Assembly: GCA_023101885.1 (NCBI GenBank)
Contig: JALPQD010000207.1
Coordinates: forward strand, 2,306,811 to 2,370,810
DNA: 64,000 nucleotides
DNA from: Typhlomys cinereus
Taxonomy: Eukaryota; Chordata; Mammalia; Rodentia; Platacanthomyidae
Direction of reading: 5' to 3'
Position numbers and translations under genes: made by a program. The notes beneath the pieces were generated by a model, which saw only the letters and a program-made list of their open reading frames with translations, was not told the DNA's origin and did no database searches. Below, one piece after another: positions 47,969 to 59,048 of the stretch. Numbering within the stretch: position 1 is the first letter of the stretch; each line of letters starts with the position of its first letter.

Positions 47969-48963
47969 ATGCATCTCTGAAAGGAGGTTTCTTTCCTGAG
48001 GTTCCTCCTGATATTTTCATGAAGGTCAGTCATCAGAGGGCCAGTGGATTCCTGAGCTGGGAAGGCAGCCTGCAGGAATCCTCACCTTCACACCTGAACC
48101 TCAAAGGCTGCTTGGAACAACAATTTGTCCTTCTGAAGTAAGCTGTAAATATTTAGATCTGGAGATGTGAAGCATCTTTGAGAAAATCTACTTTAAGAAT
48201 AAAGCAACACTCTTCAGGGATAAGCAGGTCAGTGCGGCCTACAGCGCTTCAAAATGATAGAAAACACTCTGCAATTTGGTTTAAGGTTGTACAGTCTTGT
48301 CTAGCTCATAGCCTAATTCCCCTAACAAAGAATGGAGATGCTGAGTTCTCTATTCCAATCTGAAGCCCAGAGGCCTAGAAGTCCAGATGTAGACCAAGCA
48401 CATTTACTTATTTGTAGCACGAAGATTTATTGACTTTCTATTAGCTGCACAGCCCTCTCCTGACAGTTCTGGCCTGGCTGTGGGCTCAAGCAAACTTTAG
48501 CAGATATTCGTTTCTTATGGGGGAAGAAAGAAATCAAACAGAATGGAAAGACATGCCGAAGAGGGTCTGGCAGCTCTGAGATGCTCAGCATCTGTGACGA
48601 GTCAGGGAGGATGAGATAAGGATGCGACTAAGGTACAGAGATCTGGAATAAGGTGAAGGTAGAACTCCGCCAGCTATTGCCATGGGAGGAAATACCATGA
48701 GAGGAAGTGGCCAGTCAGTGAAGAAGCCCTGGAAACAGCAACTGTGAGGGGAATTTGGTAAGAAGGAGGCTGCTGGATGTCATTTGTTTTTGAGGACATA
48801 TCAGGCTGTTTGTGCTTTGGAGGAAACTCTGAGGAATGTAAAGTTCTCCACAGAGGGCAGGAAGTATACAACCTTATAGGTATCTTAAAAACAGGCTGGA
48901 AAGCTTCAGTCTCTGAAGCTTGGCAAGAAACGTTGAAGGGACAGGAATCGACTGTCCCAATGT
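47969..48963. other. intron-like DNA, no feature seen
   Basis: Less AT-rich than average. Small open frames (48178-48363, 48777-48968) have no splice support or recognised motifs. Confidence 0.4.
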
Positions 48964-49403
48964 TGTAGGGTTCTTGTGTTCCGGAGTCGAAGATTGAAAC
49001 CAGAACACGTGTAGAGGATTAAGGTAGAGTTTATTAGAGGAGAGAAAGGTTGGAACTCATGGACCCCAGACGTGGAGTGCCAAGAGGGGCTAGGGCGCCA
49101 GAGAACTCATGAGAAATGGATAGCTAGAAAAGAACTCATAGCACTTTGAGTGCCATGAGGGGCTGGGGCGGCTCTATGAGAAGCAGGCAGCTGGAAAAGA
49201 ACCCATGGCACTAACGTAACGAGGGGCTAGGGTGCCAAAGATGGCTGCCAGGGCCAGGTGTATTTATACACCTAGACAAGTCTGGGAGACTCGCTTTTTC
49301 CCATTGGTTAACTCCCATTGGGGCCCAACCCAGTTGTTCTTGGGCCCAAGTGGGCTAGAGGTCAAGTTGTTTGTTTGATATGGAGAGCTTATCTCCATAA
49401 ACA
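48964..49403 (-). mobile_element. probable solo LTR of an endogenous retrovirus, minus strand
   Basis: Non-coding. On the minus strand it starts TGTTTATGG, has CCAAT sequence (complement at 49301-49307), a TATA-like element (complement at 49261-49269) and an AATAAA signal (complement at 49030-49035), and ends CCCTACA. The order U3 promoter, polyadenylation signal, short U5 and TG..CA ends is that of an LTR. Three modules of about 70 bases (near 49050, 49128 and 49195) share 'gaactcatRgca' and 'gaggggctRgggcg'. No clear target duplication was found, so the ends are tentative. No internal retroviral sequence is adjacent. Confidence 0.65.
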
Positions 49404-49585
49404 CTTCTTAGGGTAGTTGGCCATTTTATCTCTGGGAGGATTGGAGTCAGTTCCTCAGCAGGTGTCTTCTTCCTTCAGGGAGATTCCAGAAGTGGGGGAT
49501 GACCTTCAGGAATTCCCAAGACCTTCAAAGACCTTGAGAGACCTGTCCCAGCATGGCTGCTCTAAGCCTGCCTCAGAAAGAGTAA
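49404..49585. other. unclassified DNA
   Basis: Contains the start of an open frame (49417-49743) whose downstream part is a MIR; not a gene. Confidence 0.4.
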
Positions 49586-49589
49586 TATT

Positions 49590-49765
49590 TAGAAACAATA
49601 GATACCATGCCATGTACTTTACAGAAAGTATTTTCTTTAAATTTCTAAAACATAAGCAAATGTGTTTCATTCCCTTTATCCATGAAGAAACTGGGGATCA
49701 GAAAGTGCAGCTAATTTGTGTAAGATTCCACAGAACAGCTTAGAGAAGCCAGTTCTGGATCAATT
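49590..49765 (+). mobile_element. MIR (ancient SINE), plus strand
   Basis: 'ccatgtactttacagaaagtattttctttaaa', then 'catgaagaaactggggatcagaaagtgcagctaattt', then 'taagattccacagaacag'. This follows the MIR consensus (tttacag..gaggaaactgaggcacag..ttaagt..ttgcc..gtcacacagc). Confidence 0.7.
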
Positions 49766-50104
49766 TCTATCAACAGACCCTTCCCCAAGTCTTTCCAGGG
49801 AAACAGTTTCACCACCTGTAATAATGGTAACACCCAAGGATTGCCAGTTCCCACCTGTTCAAACATAACCCTATAACTCTGGACAGGAAGGTGACTGGCC
49901 TTTCTGTGGACATGGACAGCACTGAGGGCTGTCCAGAGAAGGGACATGTCCAAGGTTACAGCATGAGCTGTCCATCAAGTCAGGGGTTGCCATGAACCCC
50001 AGTGATGTTTGCATTTGATCCCCAGTCTCCAACAATCTTTGGGCACACACAATGCTAAAGGTTAGCGGTTCAGAGGATATCTAATATGGACAAAATATAT
50101 TCGG
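49766..50104. other. unclassified DNA
   Basis: No feature recognised. Confidence 0.4.
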
Positions 50105-50235
50105 GTGGCAGGCATGGTGGCCCACACATTCCACCTGTACCCCAGAGATGGCAGGGGTAGGCGGAGGTGGGAGGACTGCTTGAAGTCAGGAGTTCAAGGC
50201 CAACCAGCCTTGTGAAGTAGAAAAAGAAATAAATA
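50105..50235 (+). mobile_element. B1 SINE (7SL-derived), plus strand
   Basis: 'ggtggcaggcatggtggcccacacattcc' is followed by 'gaggtgggaggactgcttgaagtcaggagttcaaggccaacc' and an A-rich tail. The internal pol III box region (agttcaaggc) is visible. Confidence 0.85.
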
Positions 50236-51954
50236 CAAGGCAAACATGATATTGTTTGGTAGTCACTTTACTGACAAAGGTCATTTTGAGACTCTGAGGC
50301 AAGATTATCTTACAACTGCCTCATTAATCATGTGTGCTATGCTTTAACTGTGTATACAAGTAGAAATGTCTGTGTGAATAGACCAAGGTAATTTATTTTT
50401 GATCAACATGGAGATAAACAGGATTGTTCTCATTTTTAAAACTTTTCTGACAGCCTTCAAAGGTAATAGGAACCGGATAACTGCTAGGATGCTTCGGAGA
50501 CCTTTGAGGGGGCGATACAGGAAGCACAATGTTATCAAATCCAAAATGGGTTTTTAATGTTTAGAGACTTTTCAGGAAACCTAAACGCAAGCAATATTTG
50601 TTGATGCCAAATGGTTTTCAGAATGGATGGGCTCATTCAATATGCTCATTAAGAAGAACATTCTGTTCAACTGGCTAAATCAAATTAACTGGACTTTTAG
50701 CATTTAAGGAAAAAAAAAGAACGAATGCCAATGAGCAGGTATTTTAAAAGAAGCAGTTCTGCTGTTGAAATATCCAAGCCACTTAGGTTCTTCAACAGAA
50801 GGAGAAAGAGTATTTCAACATAATAGATACCTCAGGGGTCTGCTGGCGTGTGAAATTCAGTGTACTTCAGCTTGTCTAATTGCTAGTCGTCATTCTTAAA
50901 ATCTTCTTAATTTAATTACCAACAATTGACTTTTAAATGTTTTCCAGGAAACTGAGGACAACCTATTTCTTATGCATATTTCTCCTTCTGGCTTAATCTT
51001 AATGACAATAACATCTGCCCCTGAGCTTATTTGCTGTTTGGCATTGAACATACAGTATCTCAGTGACATATTTCATTGTGACATTTTTAATAACATTATC
51101 TTAAATATTAGGAATGTACTAATTGGAAAGATATAGACAGTTGGAGGTAGATAGGATAGGACAGTATTTTAAGTGAGGAAAAGTTTACCTGGAGAAAGAT
51201 GACTTTTTTAAAAAACATCAATAGCATATTAAGCTCCCCCTTGAAGTTTCTTGACTATGGTTGTATATTAAAATAAGAAAATAAGCTGCTACCAGTTGTT
51301 CCCCATTCAAACGGAGAAACTAAGGACAGATGAGCTCCTTGCGTCTCATAGCACGCACCTGACTGTGACTCTCTCTTAACTCAGAGACCAGGTTCTTGAG
51401 AAACGGAGCCTGGGATAGGACTAGAGATTTTGTTGAACAGTGCTTCACAGACATGCTCCTGTCAGCAAAGGAATGAACCCTCATTGGGAAGCAAGGGGAG
51501 GAATAAATAAGCTTCCAGCCAAAGGTCCGATTCACCCAGGAGAGGGCTCAAGGGCATAGGAAGCAAATGTTCTTTATGAAGATAAACACACTTGATCCCT
51601 TATATTGCCCTATGGTGTTGATATTGTGCAATTCCAGATGTTTGTTTCTGGTATGCTGTGGTCATTGTCTCTTTCCAACACATTCAATTTTTACTCTTGT
51701 TTATGTTGTTCTATTTCTATGGTGACAATATAGTCAGACTGTTGTTTCATACTGTTCCTTCCTTTCCGTCTCACAGCATCTTACTATATTTATTTCACTC
51801 TTGTTTAAGAACTCGATGCAAGAAGGTTGTAAAAATCATTTTTGGCAAATATTCTGTGGTTTTGTAGGCCCTACGATGTGTTTTATGGCCCATTTGACTA
51901 GAATTTTAGCAGTATGTATGACTCCAGCTGATATCTTAGACAGATGTGCAGTTA
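50236..51954. other. intron-like DNA, no feature seen
   Basis: AT-rich sequence. I see no gene, splice-supported exon or assignable repeat. Confidence 0.4.
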
Positions 51955-52165
51955 GGGACTTTTTTAAAAACTGAATTTCATGTGGGATGGCCTCAAATTC
52001 ACTGTGATCTTGAGTTTCTGATCTTTTCTCTCCTACCTCCCCAGAGTCAGGATTACAAGCAGGTGCTACAAAGTCTACTTCATGTGGTACTGGAATTTAC
52101 CCAAAGGCCTCACACATGCTGGGTGAACTTCTACAATCTGTATATATCTCCAGTTCTGAACACTT
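51955..52165 (-). mobile_element. B4-type SINE (B1 plus ID), minus strand
   Basis: The B1 reverse 'gggatggcctcaaattcactgtgatcttgagtttctgatc' and 'gagtcaggattacaagcaggtgc' is followed by the ID reverse 'tggtactggaatttacccaaaggcctcacacatgctgggtgaac'. Confidence 0.7.
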
Positions 52166-54052
52166 GTTTCCTAATTTTCAAGTATCATATTCCTTAAGAT
52201 TTCTGAAACTGATATTCGTATGGAAGTTTTTCTGTGGGTTTCTTAGGAATTGATAACTATCCCACCTATTTCACAGTTCCATTTTGAATGAAGAACTGAC
52301 ATAATTGTTTGTGAGTCTAGCAAGAATGTCGCTTAAAGTAAAAGAGAGATCTTAGACTTCAAATTCTTTAGGGCCAGAAGCAATCTAAAGCCAAGATGCA
52401 ATACCTGGTGGCAAAATACAGTTAAAGCAAGGATGGAATAGAGAGCTGAGCAATACTCTGGATATACCTGCAACAAACATATGTGTACTTGAAATGTAGC
52501 TTTAAGGAGAGAAGATGCCATGGGCCAAGGGCTAAGAAGAGCTTATGTATATTTGAAATAGAGTTTGCAACAATACATAGAGATGTGGTGATGGAGGGAT
52601 GTCAAGCAGAAAGTTGGTAGGCTCTCTATTTCAGGCAGCTCTTAAGTTACAGGTGGAGACATTATCCTTAGCTCATCTCTTTACTACCTATTCATATACA
52701 CTTGCTTCTGAGATTGACACTGCCCTACCCATTCCCAGTAGTGCTACCAGAAATAAGATGCTAGCAAAGAGTCTGATGTATCACACTCAACTGTTCTTAA
52801 AACTACGTAGTATTACAGATCCTTGTAACACTCAAATTAACAGGTGCTGCCATATTGCTGGGATCTGGGATAGATTTCCTACAGTTTATAAGTAAGTTGC
52901 TTTTAGGATGACCCAGATAGAGCATAAAGCAGAGAAAAGCTGGAACCAAAAACTATTCCTGAAACTGTGTCTTAATGTACAGACATCTATTTTCTATTAT
53001 CTGACACAATGGATGAAATGGCAAGACTTATTTTATAGATGATACAGAATGGAGAGAAGAGTAATTCCCTCAAATTTTCTTTAAACAGTAACAGTTATTT
53101 GGTTTATGATTGTACTAGGCCACCAGGATACTGGAAACAATTGAAAGTGATGTTTGTGTGTTAGCGCTAAGCATCTAATTGTGCCCTTAAAAGGACAGAC
53201 AAGGAGAACAACAAACATGCTTCCCTGTCAACTCTGTTTTCACTTTCTGGACTTTATTTTGAGTCCTAGAATGGTGCTGGAATATAGATTTTTTTGCTCC
53301 ATTTTCATTCAGCCTGGGAGCTGTGAACTAGAATAAAGTGGACGGTGCAGTTAATCCCTGGGGAAGTGTTTTCTAGTTGAGAAAGAGGCATCTCCAGATG
53401 AAAAATATGAATAAACAAAGGAATGGCATTTATTTTTAAATGGACTGATTATGCTGTGAACAGAATTCCATTATGCTATAGCTATGCTTAGAAAACTATC
53501 TTTGGAGGCAGGAGTCTTAAAAGGTCCTTAACTATGCTTCATAGCATGGAACAAGAAAGGCAAAACAAACAAACAAACAAACAAATAAATAAATTGATAG
53601 GTAGATAAATAGATAAATAAATAAATAAACAAAACTAATACATTTGGGGAGTTATCAGATCCTTTTATGGCCAGAGCAGAAAACTTGTATTTTTTATGAC
53701 ATTCCAAAAACTTAAGCTCTGATACAATGACCCTGTTGAATATGATGCACATATCAGTGAGTGTTCAGTGTGCTTAATAAACAACGAATGTGTGTGCAAA
53801 CATGTAGCATGTGATAATGCTTAAGGAATACACAAAAGAATGTTGTGAAACTTGACAGTGCTTATGAAGGTCACTGAAGGAAAGAGATATCTAAGAGTTG
53901 ACAGGAAGGACTTAGTTTCTACTCCTCGGAATTCATTTTTACCTTCCTGAGGATATAACCTCTTCTGCCTCAGCCATGACTCCTTAGCAGGAAGTTTCTA
54001 GAAGAAAGAACTTTCTTTTGGTGCTTGCGTAATTTATCCATTAAGAGTTATA
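52166..54052. other. intron-like DNA with an (AAAC)n/(AAAT)n microsatellite
   Basis: A tetranucleotide run lies at about 53563-53632 (caaa then taaa units). No other feature recognised. Confidence 0.5.
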
Positions 54053-54304
54053 GGACTGGAGAGATGGCTCAGGGGTTAAGGCTCTGTCTCACAAGCAGAC
54101 AGTCCTGAGTTTGGATCCCAGATCCCACATAAAAATGCCAACAGAAATGACAGTGGCCTGCATGTCTGGTCCTGGTGGGCAGAGCCTGGGAAAACCCAGA
54201 GCAAAGCAAGAAGGAGGTAGAAGCAATTCAGATAATTCCCAAAGTCACCCATGATCATCCACAGGGACATTCAGTACCCTTTGATAATAAAATATTTAAA
54301 AAAG
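54053..54304 (+). mobile_element. microsatellite-SINE family member, plus strand
   Basis: The head 'ggactggagagatggctcaggggttaaggctctg' (A box) and 'gtcctgagtttggatccca' (B box) are well kept. The body runs through 'gtcctggtgggcagagcctgggaaaaccc' to 'catgatcatccacagggacattcag'. This copy ends in an A-rich tail rather than a CA run. Direct repeats 'agagttata' lie at 54044-54052 and 54305-54313. Confidence 0.88.
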
Positions 54305-54313
54305 AGAGTTATA

Positions 54314-54400
54314 AAAGCAGACTTGGTATCATGGTTCAATGGTAGGGAATAGGCCTAGAACTTAAGGGGTCACTAGTTCAATCCCTGATGCTGTGGGGGG
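54314..54400 (+). mobile_element. ID-like SINE, plus strand
   Basis: 'cttggtatcatggttcaatggtagggaataggcctagaac' is followed by 'actagttcaatccctgatgctg', which keeps the B box (gttcaatccc). It lies directly after the preceding SINE. Confidence 0.6.
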
Positions 54401-54469
54401 AGAGGGGAGGAAGAATCATAAAACCCATGAATTAGCCAAATGGGAAAAATGCTGAACCACATCTACTCA

Positions 54470-54615
54470 TAGATATATTCTTTTATTAGTGTATATTATT
54501 TTTCAGGTTAATAGGTTTCACTGTAACATTTCTGTACATGCATATGATGTGCTTTATCATATTCCTTCTACTACTCCTCGTCCCTTTCTATATCCCTAAC
54601 AGTTCTATTAAGAAA
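54470..54615 (-). mobile_element. LINE-1 3' UTR fragment, minus strand
   Basis: 'ttttattagtgtatattatttttcagg', 'ctgtacatgcatatgatgtgctttatcatattcc' and a short pyrimidine-rich stretch match the reverse Lx-like UTR layout. Confidence 0.5.
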
Positions 54616-56918
54616 AAGATTTCATTTGAACTGACTAATTAACATTAATAATAACCATTTGTTCTGGAACTGCTAGAGACCAAGCCCAGTGCATAGTAGG
54701 TAGGCAAAAAGACATTGCAGAATGATAACTACAGGCTGGGCCAAGTATTAAGGTGAAGAAATTGGAACAAAGGGAAGACACATGGGGACCTTAGTGGGGG
54801 GAACTCACATGGGGACCTATAGAATGGGGGGGGATTTATAGGCCTCTGGGCCCCATCAAACCTTTGAAAAACAAATAATAAGCTGCTTTTGTTTCCTGTA
54901 TTATCCATCTTAAATTTGGATGAATACAAATTAAAGACCTTTATCACAGCAGTGGCACATTTCAAATGAGCATCAAAGTCTGTCCTTCTCTTATAGGCAT
55001 ATGAAGACCTGATCTCAGTAAAGACAGACTTGGGTAACTGACTGTGTGTTGCTTCTAGACCTTGTGTCACAAGAAATCATATTTGGTGGACAAAAAAAAA
55101 TAGAGATTGTGGGGCCTGCCATGAAACAGCTTGCACCTTTTTGGGGGAAGGAAAACAGTCCTCTTTAACCATATCCATCCATGTCCAAAGATTCCATTTG
55201 AATCTGACATGGAGTTGACGTATGCAAATACCCTCATGGTAATTCTGACCTTCTCCCTTTCTCTCATTCATTTTACTCATTCCCTGTGAATTTTCTCCAT
55301 AACTTCTAATCAACTCAACTGTAATGTCTTTTTTGTGAGTAGATCCACCTGCACTTTTCACACTTGTTACTCCTAATAGGTAACTTACCTTTTGATATCA
55401 GGCTATTTGGAAAATTTTTTCCCTCCTTATTCCACAGCGAGTTGGATATATTTATAATGGATAAATGTTATAAATTACATTTCTCTATACCACTCAGAAA
55501 TGTTGTTTCTTAATATACTAGTTCATCTGCCTATCTAACAATTCCCGAATATATAATTCAGATCTGTTTTTCTCACTAGACTTTAATCTCTATGGTCAGC
55601 ACAATGTTCCAGTTGTTTTGTTGACATTTAATGATGTTTCAGATACATTAGCAAGTATACAATAAAAAGAACATATGATAAATATTTGAAGATTATTAAT
55701 TCCATCTGTTCACACAAATATATTGTCTGTGACCTTGCTATTCAACCTGCGTAACTCTAGTGGCAGTTGAGACCCTCTTAGAAATGCAAAAACTCACTCA
55801 GTGTCTTCTTGCATCTTTCTGTGTTGGAATGTGAAACTTGTAAGACATCTTGGGTATTTCCTTTACACTGTGAAATGTTGTAAATCAGGGACTAAATTTC
55901 CAAATGCTTTGTTTAGCCAGGCAGATCTCCTAAAAACATCAGTTACAAAAATTTGAATGTGATAACAGATGACTTTTGATTCCTCCTAGTGAGATTGGCA
56001 GACTTTGTTGACATGGGGATCTTCAGCTTTGTTTAGCACCAGCAGGCTGAGATCCGGACCTAGGAGATTAGAAGCCTCATGTGTGGAGACCTTTAAACAG
56101 TTCGACAGAAATCACAAATACAAACCTACATGTAGAATCTGTGGACTTAATCACTGACAAATAATTTAAGTCTCCTTTGAACAAAAGAACAGAGGCTCAA
56201 GGAGAAACTTACCATTGTAATCTTTCTGCTTGAAGTTTTCTAGCATGTGACATTTCATATAAACATGTGTGTGTGTGTGAAGCAACCCCTAAATCTACAC
56301 TAATTTGGAATTCTTTAGTGTTGCAAGTGAACATATATTTTTCTTTTCTCAAACCATTGAGTTCTTTCTTCATTTCATTGATTTATCCACTCAGTACTTA
56401 CATGTCCTCTGTGTTAGGTGGTCCCCATACCACATGCAGAAAACTTAAAAATGGACGGGATGTAATGGAGAACTTCTGATGACTTCTCATCTTATCTTAA
56501 CAACATTATGCTGATGAAACAGACAAAGTAGTTCTTGTTGCAGTTGCTTTTCATGTCTACTTTTGAGATTTTCTTAAGAAGGTCACAGTTTCTCTTAGAT
56601 TCTTCAAGAAGGGGACTGTTCACTGTAGGTGAATTATGTAAAGGTATACTGAGGATGTGGTTGACCAGAAAACAACCTTAAGGAAGTATGTTCTGAACAA
56701 TCTTCCTTCCATTAATGATTTTAAAACTTCTTTGCGACACTCCCTCAGCTTTAGAGTTTCTGGTAGTTTTCTGTAAGCAACTTCAAGTAAGAATAGTGCT
56801 ACAATTGCTGGCTCATTGGATGCTACTTTTACATAGTCAAGATGTGACAGGCTTGGTTGTATTGTACATGTTCTCTTCCTTTGAGTTGTTGGAGTCTGAT
56901 GATTCTCTATTAGGTTGT
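54616..56918. other. intron-like DNA, no gene seen
   Basis: A G run lies at about 54794-54833 within 'acatggggacc' direct repeats (54780, 54808). Open frames at 54729-55361 on the minus strand have no recognised motifs. Otherwise AT-rich and unassigned. Confidence 0.4.
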
Positions 56919-57447
56919 TGTGGCACCATTGATTCAGGGAGGCCCTAGCCTGGGCTCCCAAATCCAGAAGGTCCGGTTACAGACAAGCCCCAACAAGTAC
57001 AGACATGCCCCAGACATGTCCCAATAAAGAAACCATACAGGCAGAGGGATGAACAACCAATGGGAAGGAGGGATGAACAACCAATGGGAAGGGGGGATGA
57101 ATAATCAATGGGAAGGAGGGATGAATAACCAATGGGAAGGGGGGATGAATAATCAATGGGAAGCAGGCATCTAACTTGTTTTTGTAATGGACACCCAGTA
57201 AACAGCTAAATGATTGGTGGCTGCTACCCCCCTCCTCCTAGCGGAGAGGTAGCAACACCTGATTGGACCGCTGATCCTATATAAGCTCAAGTACTTCCTG
57301 AAGTAAAGGCGTCTGCAGCAACTCATCCACTGCCTGCTTCTTACCTGACTCCCTGTGTCTGTGGTGACACCGCGCTGCTCGCCTCCCCTTCCCTCAAGCC
57401 TCTTTCCCTCTTCTTTCCCTGGCTGGCCCCGTGGGGATTTGGCAACA
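56919..57447 (+). mobile_element. probable solo LTR, class II (ERVK-like), plus strand
   Basis: Non-coding, 529 bases, starting TGTGGCACC and ending GGCAACA. Flanking six-base sequences ggttgt (56913-56918) and ggctgt (57448-57453) match at five of six, the target-duplication size of class II elements. Inside are a 24-base tandem array (57049-57168), further CCAAT-type sequence, a TATA box (ctatataagc, about 57283-57292), an AGTAAA polyadenylation-like signal (57303) and a pyrimidine-rich U5. No internal retroviral genes are adjacent, so it is a solo LTR. The open frames over it are shadows. Confidence 0.75.
57049..57168 (+). repeat. 24-base tandem array (five units) within the LTR
   Basis: Units start at 57049, 57073, 57097, 57121 and 57145 with pattern atgaaYaaYcaatgggaagg(a/g)ggg. 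Units 1, 2 and 4 keep a CCAAT core (aaccaatggg), while units 3 and 5 have atcaat. It sits about 120 bases upstream of the TATA box, where an enhancer would be expected. Confidence 0.93.
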
Positions 57448-57610
57448 GGCTGTGATTTTTTTTCACTCCTTGACTTTATCTTGGAAGATGATATTCCTCT
57501 GGCGAGGCAGGGGCCTTTGAGTGTAAGCCCCATGTGGTCACAGATGAGGCACAAGGCTTTGTGTTGGTTTGTTCACAGCTATAAGTGCAATAATGAAAAA
57601 AATCAACTGA
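57448..57610. other. unclassified DNA between LTR and SINE
   Basis: Contains a T run at about 57456-57463. No feature recognised. Confidence 0.4.
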
Positions 57611-57904
57611 GGGCTGGAGAGAGGGCTCAGAGGTTACAACTTTTGCTTCACATGCAAAAGGACCTTAGTTCAGATCTGAGATCCCACGTAAAAGTGTCAG
57701 ATGGAAATGGCGACAGTCTGAACTTACAGCCCTGGAAGGCAGAGACTGGGAAATCCTACAGAAAAACAATTTGGAGGTAGAGCAATGCAGGATGATTCCT
57801 GACATCGTCCTTGGATTTCCACAGACACACACGCACTTAAGTGCCCACTTCTACGCACAAGTACACACACTTACACCCACACACCCACGCAGCCCCCCCA
57901 ATAC
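57611..57904 (+). mobile_element. microsatellite-tailed SINE, plus strand
   Basis: An exact 11-base target duplication (aaatcaactga) lies at 57600-57610 and 57905-57915. The head is 'gggctggagagagggctcag', with a B-box region 'tagttcagatctgagatccc'. The body follows the family, and the 3' tail is CA-rich (57822-57892, cacaca with cgca and ccca variants). Confidence 0.92.
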
Positions 57905-57915
57905 AAATCAACTGA

Positions 57916-58934
57916 ACATTTTATCCAAGTACCATAGTGTCAAGTAGGCAAAAGGTCTCATTCATCTGTTATAGTAAACCTAGGACTAGATTTTTCCAAC
58001 CAAGATGAAAGTATATTTTATCTCAATATACCTGAACTTTCTGTTTCATTTATTTTTTCTGTCTTGAATAATGCTTTGACAATAACTCAGGAACTTTTCA
58101 GTTGCAATTTTATCAGAGGCCAAATAGTAATTTGTTTTCTAGAACACTTACTATCAAGCCAGCAAGCCTCTGTCTCTCGGTATCTGCAGCATGCATCCCA
58201 CTGTGCAAAATTCATTTCAACATATTTGCCTTACTGTTTCCCTTCTGACTGTGGCAGGATTTTGTGCCATAGCTTGTTGCCCTCCCCACTTGACATCTCT
58301 GTTCTTCATGCATGACAAAATCTCTGTAATCAAGAGAAATTTTAGCATTCTCTCTGATATTATTCCAGTTTCTTACTGTAACCAGTGTGTCTGCTTACTC
58401 CTTTTTTCATTTATCCTAGAAAGTAGGAGGCCAAACAGCACTGCCTAGAAACTTGATTCTATTGTTTTTTCCACATATTTTCATTTGAAATTCTTTCCTT
58501 TCCTTCCTCTTACATTTCTCCCTCCATTCTCTTCATTTTTCCTTCTCTCCCCTTCTCTTCCCTCCCTTTTCTTTTCTTCCCCTTCTGTTTTTTCCCTCCT
58601 CTTCCTCCTTCTCCTTATTCTTCCTCACTCTCTTGCTTTGTCTCTTCCCACTCAGTTGCTTAAATATCCTCCAATCTCTATCTATACTTTATATATTAGT
58701 TAAGATGAAATTCGATGGCCTGTGCCTCTTTCTTGTTTGAAATATTTCCGTGACTCCTTGGAACCTATCATCTGCCATTTCCTTTTATCACACAATTCTG
58801 AAGCTGTCTCCCAAATTCCAGTCATTGCTCTCCACCTTCATTCTGGAAGTTTACATTAATTATTCTGCCTTGCAGTGCTTTACTTTCCTTGTCCGTGAAG
58901 CAGGGCTGTTACACTCTGTGAAAGCTGAATGAAC
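57916..58934. other. intron-like DNA with a pyrimidine-rich tract
   Basis: A long C/T-rich tract runs from about 58495 to 58650. Overlapping open frames (58064-58448) have no splice support. No gene recognised. Confidence 0.45.
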
Positions 58935-59048
58935 AGCCTGGTGTGGTGAGAGCATATTCTTACAATCCCAGAACTTGGGAGGCTGAAAAACAGGAAGATC
59001 AGAATCGGAAACAAACTTGGGCTATGTAATAAGAAATACCTGCCTTGA
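58935..59048 (+). mobile_element. B1 SINE, plus strand, diverged
   Basis: 'agcctggtgtggtgagagcatattcttacaatcccagaacttgggaggctg' is followed by 'gatcagaatcggaaacaaacttgggctatg'; the left-arm 7SL signature is clear. Confidence 0.75.

Noticed and set aside
54314..54400. tRNA gene candidate
   Set aside because: The A and B box layout belongs to an ID-type SINE, and cloverleaf pairing is not preserved.
57355..57780. Open frames of 141 (plus) and 127 (minus) codons
   Set aside because: They span the LTR end, flank and start of a SINE, with no coding-like motifs or splice support.
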